From Bacillota bacterium (GTDB taxonomy: Bacteria; Bacillota; JADQBR01): 64,000 nucleotides of DNA. Every line of letters starts with the position of its first letter. Within the stretch, counting starts at the first letter, position 1. The DNA is taken from assembly GCA_016278515.1 (NCBI GenBank), contig JADQBR010000119.1, forward strand, positions 1 to 64,000, in the 5' to 3' direction. Below are positions 17,056-24,295 of the stretch, piece after piece. The notes under the pieces were generated by a model. It worked only from the letters and a program-made list of their open reading frames with translations. It was not told the DNA's origin and did no database searches. A program made the translations under genes and the position numbers.

Positions 17056-17367
17056 TCATCCAGTAAGAAAACATTGAATCAATTTATCAAGGCCGGCATT
17101 CGTTCTTCCGGAATACCAATCAATAAAAGCCTTGCTGTCTCGAATATAGCTACTGATAGTGTTAACGCTGAGTTCTTTGTCCTTGAGATATGCCTCAAAC
17201 CCGCAAATCAAACATAAAAACACACCCCACTTCACATTTTCGGACATGGCAAAACTCTCGTTTTGAGCCACAGCTGAAATCAGCGTCAGGAGCATCTCCA
17301 TATCTCCATTAATTTTAGTCTTAAAAAACAAAGGAGTGCAAAAACCATCCAAAATGGTATTTACCAC
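17056..17367 (-). pseudogene. Chimeric recombinase remnant (serine + tyrosine recombinase pieces)
   Basis: The 103-residue frame joins two unrelated recombinase pieces. Residues about 20-50 (MLLTLISAVAQNES and MSENVKWG) match the catalytic-domain end of large serine recombinases, where AQ-E-S and SENVKWG are conserved. From about residue 55 (FEAYLKDKELSVNTISSYIR, FIDWY) it matches the N-terminal core-binding domain of tyrosine integrases. Neither catalytic domain is complete, so it is a decayed deletion fusion rather than a working gene. Confidence 0.65.
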
Positions 17368-17390
17368 TCCTCTTGTAATACGTAAGGTGT

Positions 17391-17768
17391 CTAACCCCGA
17401 ATTTCAATCATCTCTCCATCTAAACCTCGAAAAACTGCTCTCTGCCACCCCTTTTCATCCTCTGTCCTAGCATCAGTCGGGTGGGGTGCTTGGGCTATAG
17501 TGACTCCATCTTCCTTTAATCGTTGGAAATCTTCCTCAAAGTTATCCGTGACAAGACAGAAATGGTACCCACTGTTGTTTTCACCTTGAGGCATATGCAC
17601 CAGTTCTAAAACAGTATCCCCTAACCGCAGGTAGACAATTTTTTCTATTTCTTGCCTTGGCACATCGTGCTCAAAATAGGTTTTAAATCCGAAATGTTTC
17701 TCGTAAAATTCAATAGATTTCTTTCGGTCCTTAACAACAAAAGCTATATGATCAATTCTTTGAAACAT
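17391..17768 (-). CDS. VOC family (glyoxalase/bleomycin-resistance fold) protein
   Basis: A 125-residue single-domain VOC protein. It has the two beta-alpha-beta-beta-beta modules: IDHIAFVVKDRKKSIEFYEK near the start and GYHFCLVTDNFEEDFQRLK near residue 68, ending GLDGEMIEIRG. Metal-ligand candidates are H7, E55, H69 and E121, as in methylmalonyl-CoA epimerase and glyoxalase I. The substrate cannot be assigned. ATG at 17768 follows AAGGAGGAG. It is flanked on both sides by decayed genes. Confidence 0.85.
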   Translation of the reverse strand: MFQRIDHIAFVVKDRKKSIEFYEKHFGFKTYFEHDVPRQEIEKIVYLRLGDTVLELVHMPQGENNSGYHFCLVTDNFEEDFQRLKEDGVTIAQAPHPTDARTEDEKGWQRAVFRGLDGEMIEIRG

Positions 17769-17805
17769 AGGACTCCTCCTTAATAATTTAGCGAACGCCT
17801 ATTTT

Positions 17806-17946
17806 TTATGAACACAGACAGTCTAAACCGTGAATAGATCTATGCAGTTCCCCAAACCTTTTAGTTCCTTTGACTAACTCCCTCAAGATAAGGACTTTCC
17901 ACTTACTTCCTATCAAATTTACAGTAACCTCTACTGGGCAGGTCAT
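17806..17946 (-). pseudogene. Truncated HxlR-family regulator
   Basis: A short frame of 46 residues (ATG at 17946 behind AGGAGGAG) reads MTCPVEVTVNLIGSKWKVLI, then LRELVKGTKRFGELHRSIHG. This is the N-terminal half of a HxlR winged-helix regulator, with the usual CP cysteine and GGKWKxLIL-like motif. The recognition helix and wing are missing and the frame ends out of register at LDCLCS. It probably once controlled the VOC gene downstream. Confidence 0.75.
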
Positions 17947-18082
17947 TTTTCTCCTCCTGTTCTCAACTATATCTAAGATCTAGTAAGAAAGTAGTTCAAC
18001 TAAAGAGAGGTTACCACATAATAATTGAATAACTCAAGGGTCTTATTACTAATTTAACAGCTAGATAAACAATTCATTGTTT

Positions 18083-19426
18083 TTAAAGAGATTTTAAATA
18101 TTCCACTAAATCTCTTTTTTCTTGTTCACTAAGATTTAACTCCAGAACACGGTCATAATGGTTTACCACTTCAATTAGTGTTGCAAAGCGCCCATCATGA
18201 TAAAACCCACCTTTTTGGTGTGTCCAAAGCCCTTTTAAAGGAGACGTACGATACCGCTTTTCAGGCGATCGGTCGGCTTGGAAGCTGTCTATACCTATTT
18301 CTTTTGGTTTATGCATGTTATATCCAGGTTCGCTAAATGTTGGGGGTACATGGCATTTGTTGCACCGCGCCTTTGAATTAAAAACTATTTTGCCTAGCTG
18401 AGCTGCTTCTTGGTCGTATGAGCCCTTAGGTGGTTTTGGAGCAGGAAGAGCTAGCTGGTAAAAATGGAGGGCAGGTAACTTCGGAGAGACCAGGTCCGGT
18501 TCATTAATAACATTCCAAAGACCATTTTGGGCGGCTATAGGATATTGGATGGGATCATTTAGCCTTGGATCAAAAAATCTTCCCTTCCCATGCATTTCTA
18601 AAACCGCTACAAAAGCATTCCAGTAGGGTATTGAGCCAAATCCTGTCCAAGTATGGAGATTTACTCCTGCAAGGCCAAATGCAGGCGGGATCAGGGTAGC
18701 CGCACTCTTACCATCGGGCCGAAAAGCTTTACCATCTAATATTAGTTCAGCATCGAATTTGCCGGGACCCCAGCTTAACAAAACATTACGCACAGTTTGT
18801 TCCTCAACCCCCAACAGGTCTGAAAAAGGTTTGAGGTTTGGGGCAAGTGCAATGATTGCACCAACATTTAGGTCCCGATTAGCCCAACCGTCAAGGCGGC
18901 GGCCAATTCCCTCCCCCAACGAATTGTCTACAGTTGAATGACAAAGGGCACATTCAATGCCAACAGATCGCAATTGCTCACTATTGTCAAAAAAACCTTT
19001 AATCCCAACAACTGCATTAAGCTTAAGCAACTCGATGGTTGTTGCAGGATCACTAAGATCCACCTGGCCTTCCTTTAATTCTTCAATCAAAGAAGAAGGT
19101 AATGCTTCAGAATCCACCTTCAAACCAAGCGACAAAGCAGCTTTAGGACTTAGTCCTGGGCCAACGCCGCCTAATTTACTACCTTTAATCGCCTCATGAA
19201 GTCGCAGCGTTTTGCCCCAAAATTCCTCGTCGCCGAATGTTGCAAATCGGAAAGTTTCTTTTCCCTCACGAAGCATTCTTTCCGCATTCTGAGTCACCTG
19301 CTCATCATATGTTCCATTAGTCGGTGTTACCGTCCTTAGACTTAACCCCTTATATAGCAACAGTATGATCAGAACAATCAGGATTAGAAATATGATCTTT
19401 TTGATCCATGATGATTTAATTAACAA
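18083..19426 (-). CDS. Membrane-anchored dihaem c-type cytochrome, cytochrome c peroxidase-like
   Basis: A 447-residue protein with an N-terminal signal anchor (IIFLILIVLIILLLY) and two haem c sites: CALCH near residue 158 and CNKCH near 350. The C-terminal part (GLWTHQKGGFYHDGRFATL and EQEKRDLVEYLKSL) resembles the MauG/CcpA dihaem peroxidase and dihaem oxidoreductase families. The protein would lie on the outer membrane face and pass electrons. Start TTG at 19426, after GGGAGG. It has no obvious operon partner; the flanks are degraded. Whether it is a peroxidase or another oxidoreductase cannot be told from sequence. Confidence 0.85.
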   Translation of the reverse strand: MLIKSSWIKKIIFLILIVLIILLLYKGLSLRTVTPTNGTYDEQVTQNAERMLREGKETFRFATFGDEEFWGKTLRLHEAIKGSKLGGVGPGLSPKAALSLGLKVDSEALPSSLIEELKEGQVDLSDPATTIELLKLNAVVGIKGFFDNSEQLRSVGIECALCHSTVDNSLGEGIGRRLDGWANRDLNVGAIIALAPNLKPFSDLLGVEEQTVRNVLLSWGPGKFDAELILDGKAFRPDGKSAATLIPPAFGLAGVNLHTWTGFGSIPYWNAFVAVLEMHGKGRFFDPRLNDPIQYPIAAQNGLWNVINEPDLVSPKLPALHFYQLALPAPKPPKGSYDQEAAQLGKIVFNSKARCNKCHVPPTFSEPGYNMHKPKEIGIDSFQADRSPEKRYRTSPLKGLWTHQKGGFYHDGRFATLIEVVNHYDRVLELNLSEQEKRDLVEYLKSL

Positions 19427-19684
19427 AACAAGACCTCCCTTTAAATGTTTTCTATTTCAAAATATTCATTGAGAGGCGAAATTAGACCTCATGGGGAATC
19501 TTTCTCCCTAATATTGCGTTGAAATTCCCAATATCTTATGTGGAAGAAGGATCTTGTTTAATTGTGTAGAATGTTATCGATAATATTTATCGATGAAAGA
19601 TTGGTATTATGCTCTATGGTGGTTGGTCATTAGAGAAGCGTTTTGCTTTATTAAGTTTTATTACATTAGTGTGCTTAGGCATTG

Positions 19685-19866
19685 TTATATTTCCGACAAA
19701 GACGCAGGATTTTGTGGATCAATTTTATTCAAAAGAATATGGGCGATCATCACCGCATCTACCTGGCTTCTGACAGCTTCCTTGAAAGGGATAAGTTCAA
19801 AACCCCTGAGCCTGGGAGCCTGTCCAGGTTATTATTAATGACTGGCAAACCAACATGGGAGTCAAC
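19685..19866 (-). pseudogene. Fragment of a NagZ-like (GH3) beta-N-acetylhexosaminidase
   Basis: Reverse-strand translation gives two segments in different frames: VDSHVGLPVINNNLDRL (19866 to about 19816) and ELIPFKEAVRSQVDAVMIAH followed by ILLNKIDPQNPASLSEI and a stop at 19685. They match, in order, consecutive blocks of GH3 NagZ enzymes (DSHxGLP and the PF-xA-GVDxVMxAHI stretch). A frameshift separates them and both ends are missing. It is what fills most of the 19427-19921 gap. Confidence 0.7.
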
Positions 19867-19921
19867 TTATCATCAATTGTGCGCCTCCCAAAGCCATACC
19901 CTCCCAGTTGCCTGTTACTAT

Positions 19922-20491
19922 TTAATAGTCTTTCCAACTCTTCGGCAAGGAAAAACTAAAGCCATACTTGTTATTTCTATAAACTACATTATTAGCTTCT
20001 TGGTAAGAACCTAGGGTGACGGCTGCAATAAGCCAGCGATCCCCGGTCTTTTTTACTATGAGTGTTATTGGACGTTTTGCAGCAATTCCGCCTTTAACTT
20101 TCTCGGTACTCGTTATCTCAATTATGTCTCCTTTAACTTCGTATGCCTGTTCGGACATTTTATCTATGGTTTTAATTTCTATACGATCGGGCCAGGGACT
20201 TGAAGTCAATCTCCCAGGAGCATTTTGAGGATCACTTGCCCACTTTTGCAGAAGCTCTAGAGATACAAAATCACCATAGTTCTCCTGCATACTTTCTTCC
20301 ACTCTAGCCTTAGGAGCTAGAAGCGAAACTTTTTGAAGCTGTTTACCAAAATTTTCAACCAAACTGGTAACCGCAGCCTTATCACCTCCATAAATTTCTG
20401 ATTCTTCCGGGTGACTGCTCTTCACATTTGTACATCCAACCAAAGAAACACTTACTAATAAAATGAGTATAGAGAATATTATTTTCTTCAT
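19922..20491 (-). CDS. Lipoprotein, probably C-terminally truncated
   Basis: A 189-residue lipoprotein with signal peptide and lipobox LVGC (cysteine 20). Residues 35-165 resemble secreted proteins with an NTF2-like or DUF4878-like layout, with VKKTGDRWLIAAVTLG. The C-terminus NNKYGFSFSLPKSWKDY stops where related proteins usually continue into a further beta-rich domain, so the gene seems cut at about 19922, next to the NagZ fragment. ATG at 20491 follows AAAAGGGG. The function is not known. Confidence 0.6.
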   Translation of the reverse strand: MKKIIFSILILLVSVSLVGCTNVKSSHPEESEIYGGDKAAVTSLVENFGKQLQKVSLLAPKARVEESMQENYGDFVSLELLQKWASDPQNAPGRLTSSPWPDRIEIKTIDKMSEQAYEVKGDIIEITSTEKVKGGIAAKRPITLIVKKTGDRWLIAAVTLGSYQEANNVVYRNNKYGFSFSLPKSWKDY

Positions 20492-20626
20492 ATTGCACCC
20501 CTTTTAAAAAACTTTATCTGGCTTTATTGACGCCGTTAGCCTCCCATTGGTTCCACATTAGTAATATTACAAAATCAATAATCTCAATTTGAGCATTTCT
20601 TTATTGCCTCCCATGCAAAATCCAAA

Positions 20627-20666
20627 AAGGGTTTCCACCATATGGCTCAATATGGTGGAAACCTTT
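20627..20666. terminator. Strong intergenic inverted repeat
   Basis: A perfect 14-bp stem (GGTTTCCACCATAT and ATATGGTGGAAACC) with a 6-base loop, flanked by A and T runs. It looks like a bidirectional terminator, although it lies upstream of the lipoprotein gene at 20491 rather than at a gene end. Confidence 0.65.
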
Positions 20667-20712
20667 ATAACGTCATGTTTTTTGATGTTTTAATTGGGCT
20701 GAACCCCGACTA

Positions 20713-20763
20713 CAAGGGCCGCTGCCCAACGAACTAAATGTTCGGAGGCAACGGCCTTTTTTT
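20713..20763 (+). terminator. Orphan plus-strand hairpin with T7 tail
   Basis: A branched stem (GGCCG with CGGCC, then GCC with GGC, then GAAC with GUUC) directly followed by seven T. It is an intrinsic terminator in the plus direction, yet no plus-strand gene ends here: the neighbours on both sides run minus. It may end an unannotated small RNA starting upstream of 20700. Confidence 0.5.
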
Positions 20764-20796
20764 AACATTATTGGAATACGTAATATTTTAAGAGGC

Positions 20797-20833
20797 AATC
20801 GCCGGCTCCTAAACACTAGGAATACCGGCGAAA
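20797..20833. repeat. GC-rich inverted repeat
   Basis: Arms TCGCCGG and CCGGCGA with an inner CCTA and TAGG pairing. It lies about 70 bp downstream of the CMD gene, without a clear T tract, and could be a weak terminator or an RNA 3' end. Confidence 0.4.
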
Positions 20834-20900
20834 ATTGGGCTTAAAAGTGTTTAATTGCAATATTAACACATAAACGATAGACAAGGTTGCGGTTTTACAT

Positions 20901-21197
20901 TTACTTCTTAAATGCAGACATCGAGGTCGCTAACGTCGAGTTGGCCTTACTAAAGTAAGTGATACGTAGTACCTCGGAAATTTCCTCGTCACTAACTCCC
21001 ATCTCCCTCAATGTATTTGATACAGCTTCTACTCCCCCAGCAGCACCTTCAGCAGCATCTACCGCTAGAGCAATCATTAACTTAGTCTTAATATCGAGCT
21101 CGCTTTCAGAAAAGACCAGTTCCTGCAACCCTTCCATTAGTGCATGAAATTTTCCATCTCTTTCTTTAATTGCGGCAATAAACGGCAATATTTCCAT
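20901..21197 (-). CDS. Carboxymuconolactone decarboxylase-like (CMD/AhpD fold) protein
   Basis: A 98-residue all-helical CMD-family protein: KTKLMIALAVDAAEGAAGGV near residue 42, then AVSNTLREMGVSDEEISEVL. In AhpD-type members the loop carries a catalytic CxxC; here it reads AEGAAGG and the protein has no cysteine, so it cannot be a thiol peroxidase of that kind. Start at ATG 21197, eight bases after TTGGAGGG. The exact role is unknown. Confidence 0.8.
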   Translation of the reverse strand: MEILPFIAAIKERDGKFHALMEGLQELVFSESELDIKTKLMIALAVDAAEGAAGGVEAVSNTLREMGVSDEEISEVLRITYFSKANSTLATSMSAFKK

Positions 21198-21384
21198 TGC
21201 AAATCCCTCCAAATTTTTCTTACTTAGTATGTTCTATAAATCATATATTTAACCTGCCAATTAATCAACTATTCTATATCGCTGAGCGCTTTGTTTAACA
21301 ATCAAAATGAAAGACGACCTGATCTTTCAGTAATGGATTCTTTATTAAAGACAAACAATACTATTTCGTGCGATATCTTTATTA

Positions 21385-21413
21385 TTGCATTCTTTCGTTC
21401 TATATAGTATAAT
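21385..21413 (+). promoter_or_regulatory. Sigma-A promoter of the Phd-Uma2 gene
   Basis: TTGCAT (21385-21390), a 17-base spacer and TATAAT (21408-21413), with the gene start 21 bp downstream. This is a close match to the vegetative consensus. Confidence 0.7.
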
Positions 21414-21433
21414 TTTCGTACGAGGTGATGAAT

Positions 21434-22183
21434 ATGAGCGATACCACAAAAGTTATTACAGCTACTGAGTTTAAGACAAATTTAGGCAAGTACATTGACT
21501 ACGTAATTGAAGACCACGAGGTTGTTATTACGAAAAACGGCAAAAAAGCCGTACGACTTACGCCTTACATTACAGAAATCGAGCGATATTATACGGTCAA
21601 GGAAAATACGAAGGATTATCAGTATGGCGGCAAAAAGGTATCCTATGAAGAATTTATGGAGATTTACGAGAAAAGCGACCTAAGAATGGAATATATTAAT
21701 GGTGAAATAGTTCTTTTAGCATCCCCCAGCACCTTCCACCAGAATATTTCCGGGAATCTTTATACCAATATACGAGCATACCTAAAAGACAAGGAATGCA
21801 AGGTTTTTTATGCGCCTTTTGATGTCCATTTCTACAAAAAGGAATTCAATACACCTGATGTAATGCAACCAGACTTACTCATTGCATGTGATTTAGAGGA
21901 TAATATTAATAAAAAAGGGCAATATATGGGTATACCCACACTATGCATTGAAATTTTATCAAAAAGCACCCGCTCAAAGGATATGGTAGATAAGCTCAAT
22001 ACGTATATGTTATCAGGTGTGAGGGAATTCTGGATCGTCGACCCTAATAAACAGTCAGTTCTAGTATATGGCTTTAAGGATTTTGAAATCGATGAGTATA
22101 CTACCTATAAGCTTGGAGATACTTTAATCTCTTACTTTTTTGAAGGTTTAGAGATCGTTGTAAATGAAATTTTTGAGGCTTAA
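21434..22183 (+). CDS. Phd/YefM antitoxin-Uma2 nuclease fusion
   Basis: About 249 residues in two parts. Residues 1-50 are a Phd/YefM-type antitoxin DNA-binding domain (ITATEFKTNLGKYIDYVIED, then EVVITKNGKKAVRL). From about 75 comes a Uma2/DUF820 domain of the PD-(D/E)xK nuclease superfamily, with YEKSDLRMEYINGEIVLL, VMQPDLLIAC, LCIEILSKSTRSKDMVDKL and REFWIVDP; the PD-x(n)-E-x-LSKST pattern supplies candidate catalytic residues. The ATG at 21434 is preferred, six bases after GAGGTG. A monocistronic gene with its own promoter. Uma2 proteins are abundant but of unproven function; the fused antitoxin domain suggests autoregulation or self-inhibition. Confidence 0.85.
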   Translation: MSDTTKVITATEFKTNLGKYIDYVIEDHEVVITKNGKKAVRLTPYITEIERYYTVKENTKDYQYGGKKVSYEEFMEIYEKSDLRMEYINGEIVLLASPSTFHQNISGNLYTNIRAYLKDKECKVFYAPFDVHFYKKEFNTPDVMQPDLLIACDLEDNINKKGQYMGIPTLCIEILSKSTRSKDMVDKLNTYMLSGVREFWIVDPNKQSVLVYGFKDFEIDEYTTYKLGDTLISYFFEGLEIVVNEIFEA

Positions 22184-22304
22184 CATTATAAGATGCCTGG
22201 TACATCGGGATATTCATTTTGTAGATAATCGCGAAAGTCCTCGTATGATGTTTTTTATCCCTGTGCCCGATTAAAAGGAACCAATGATGTAACTTCCTTG
22301 GTTC

Positions 22305-23000
22305 CTAAGATGATAACTCCTTTATTAACTTTTGTATTGCCTTCTTTTCTATCCTAGATACATATGACCTGGAAATACCCAACTTTTTTGCTATCTCTCT
22401 CTGGGTCTTTCTTAAACCGTTAAAAAGGCCGTATCGCCATTCAAGCACCTGCTTTTCTCTTTTATTTAAATTCTTCACCTTCTCAAGCACACGCCTGCGT
22501 TCATGTAAGTTTTCTACTAACTCTGCAACAACATCGGCATCAGTACCCAATACATCCTCTAAGCAAATTTCATTTCCTTCCTTATCAATACCTATCGGGT
22601 CGTGCAGTGAAATCTCACCTCTGGATTTCTTTCTTGATCTCAGGTGCATGAGAATTTCGTTCTCAATGCATCGGGCTGAATAAGTTGCAAGCTTTGTTCC
22701 CTTATTAACATCATAAGTGTTAATTCCTTTTATTAATCCTATTGTTCCAATCGATATAAGGTCATCCAAATCTTCACCGGTATTCTCGAACTTTTTAGTT
22801 ATATGTGCTACCAATCTTAAATTGTGTTCAATCAAGACATTCCGGGCTTCTTCCTTACCCCGAGCGAACTCTTCCAGATAAAATGCTTCATCCATTTCGG
22901 ATAATGGGTGAGGAAAAGCGTTGTTACTTAAATAAGCAGCAATTAATGCGATGGTTTGCAGCAATAACAAACTACCAAAGGTGGCTAACCCTGGTATCAT
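22305..23000 (-). CDS. sigK: RNA polymerase sporulation sigma factor SigK
   Basis: A 231-residue sigma-70 factor matching sigma-K, which directs late mother-cell gene expression during sporulation. It has an N-terminal hydrophobic pro-sequence (LATFGSLLLLQTIALIAAYL), region 2 (HNLRLVAHITKKFENTG, DLISIGTIGLIKGI), and region 4 (KREKQVLEWRYGLFNG, SRSYVSRIEKKAIQKL). The gene is continuous, with no skin-type element. The pro-sequence implies activation by a membrane protease such as SpoIVFB, not seen here. ATG at 23000 follows AGGAGGTG. Confidence 0.93.
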   Translation of the reverse strand: MIPGLATFGSLLLLQTIALIAAYLSNNAFPHPLSEMDEAFYLEEFARGKEEARNVLIEHNLRLVAHITKKFENTGEDLDDLISIGTIGLIKGINTYDVNKGTKLATYSARCIENEILMHLRSRKKSRGEISLHDPIGIDKEGNEICLEDVLGTDADVVAELVENLHERRRVLEKVKNLNKREKQVLEWRYGLFNGLRKTQREIAKKLGISRSYVSRIEKKAIQKLIKELSS

Positions 23001-23031
23001 TTGGACACCTCCTGCATAATCGGTACTTTAT

Positions 23032-23059
23032 ACTATATGGATGCCGTCATTAGATGTGC
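23032..23059 (-). promoter_or_regulatory. Sporulation-type (SigE/SigK) promoter of sigK
   Basis: On the minus strand CATATAGTA fits the SigK -10 pattern CATAnnnTA and resembles the SigE -10. GCACATC lies 13 bases upstream and matches five of seven positions of the SigE -35. sigK is transcribed by these factors in B. subtilis. The rest of 23060-23300 holds nothing I recognise. Confidence 0.5.
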
Positions 23060-23300
23060 ATATTTTTTTGAAGAAATTTAAATTTACCCATTCATAAAAT
23101 AGGATACAAGGTTATAGAAATGAGAGGGCTTTATTGTCAAGTGTCAGGTTATGATTACAAGCAAACAGAAATACCATCGGATTTAACATAAATGTATGCA
23201 AAAAGATGGTTGTCTTAGACGCTCAGTTTTTAGGCTCAGTCATATGAATATCATGGAAGTAGTAAATATCGGAAACCTTTCAGAAACGCAAAAATAAAGA

Positions 23301-23335
23301 GCCTTTCAACTCTTTGGAAGAAGGCCCATAGATCG
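23301..23335. terminator. Terminator of the nucleoside transporter operon
   Basis: On the minus strand GGGCCTT pairs with AAGGCTC and is followed by TTTATTTTT, just downstream of the last permease gene. Confidence 0.6.
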
Positions 23336-23346
23336 ATGTTATATTT

Positions 23347-24294
23347 TTATCTTTTTCCTTTATCGAACGGCTCGCCGGCAGCTTGCGGCGCTTGAGACGT
23401 TTTAGAGAAGACAACTAGTGCAATTAAGGTGACCACGTAAGGAAAGGTTTTTAAGAGTATTCCAGGAATTTGCGCCAGGGCAGGTACAACCTGAGATACA
23501 TTGGCAATAGTGCTTGCAAAGCCAAAGAATGCGGTAGCTCCCAAGATTCCCAAGGGTTTCCATTGGCCAAAGATCAATGCAGCCAAAGCTAAAAACCCTA
23601 ATCCAGCCGCGGTGCCATTAAACTCTCCCGAATACGTGACTATCACTATAGCTCCCCCCAGTGCCGAAAAGGCGCCGGAGACCATCACTGCAATATAGCG
23701 CATGCGATGCACATTGACCCCGGCAGAGTCAGCGGCATGCGGATGCTCACCACATGCTCTCAACCGCAAGCCAAAGGGGGTCTTAAATAAAATAAACCAG
23801 GAACCCAACAAGAGAACCAACACCAGCCAGGTGGTAGGATAACTCATGGTAAAAAACAATTTCCCCAACACCGGAATATCCGATAAGATGGGAATATTTT
23901 TTCTCCCCAAACTGTATAAGATTTGGATGTTCCCACTACCTGTTATATTTCGAGCTAAAAAGGTAGTCAATGCACCGGCAATCATGTTAATAGCAATGCC
24001 GCTGATAACTTGATCGGCATTCAAGGTAATACAGGCAAAAGCATGCAGCAGTGAAAAGATAGCCCCCACTATAATGGCTGCCAATAAACCTATCCAAATG
24101 GCGGTACCGGGAAACACGGTTTCTAATTTTGTAATCGTGAAAGCTCCAGTAAACATTCCTACCACCATAAGGCCCTCCAAGCCAATATTGACGATGCCGC
24201 TCCGTTCGCTAAATAGGCCTCCTAAGGCAGTAATCAACAGGGGAATAGTATAGGCAATGGCATAGGGGGAAATTAAAATAATAACATCCAGCAT
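23347..24294 (-). CDS. ABC transporter permease, nucleoside type (second permease)
   Basis: About 315 residues with eight to ten membrane helices, a BPD_transp_2-family permease. Marks are GGLFSERSGIVNIGLEGLMV near the start and GEHPHAADSAGVNVHRMRY, the EAA-like cytoplasmic loop near residue 195. It pairs with the upstream permease to form the channel of a BMP-type transporter like B. subtilis NupOPQ. ATG at 24294 follows GGGGGTG; a GTG start four codons earlier overlaps the upstream gene. Part of the deo operon. Confidence 0.9.
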   Translation of the reverse strand: MLDVIILISPYAIAYTIPLLITALGGLFSERSGIVNIGLEGLMVVGMFTGAFTITKLETVFPGTAIWIGLLAAIIVGAIFSLLHAFACITLNADQVISGIAINMIAGALTTFLARNITGSGNIQILYSLGRKNIPILSDIPVLGKLFFTMSYPTTWLVLVLLLGSWFILFKTPFGLRLRACGEHPHAADSAGVNVHRMRYIAVMVSGAFSALGGAIVIVTYSGEFNGTAAGLGFLALAALIFGQWKPLGILGATAFFGFASTIANVSQVVPALAQIPGILLKTFPYVVTLIALVVFSKTSQAPQAAGEPFDKGKR

Positions 24295-24295
24295 T

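Noticed and set aside
19593-19838. Plus-strand open frame rich in Trp and Ile
   Set aside because: It overlaps the NagZ-like remnant on the other strand, which explains the sequence better.
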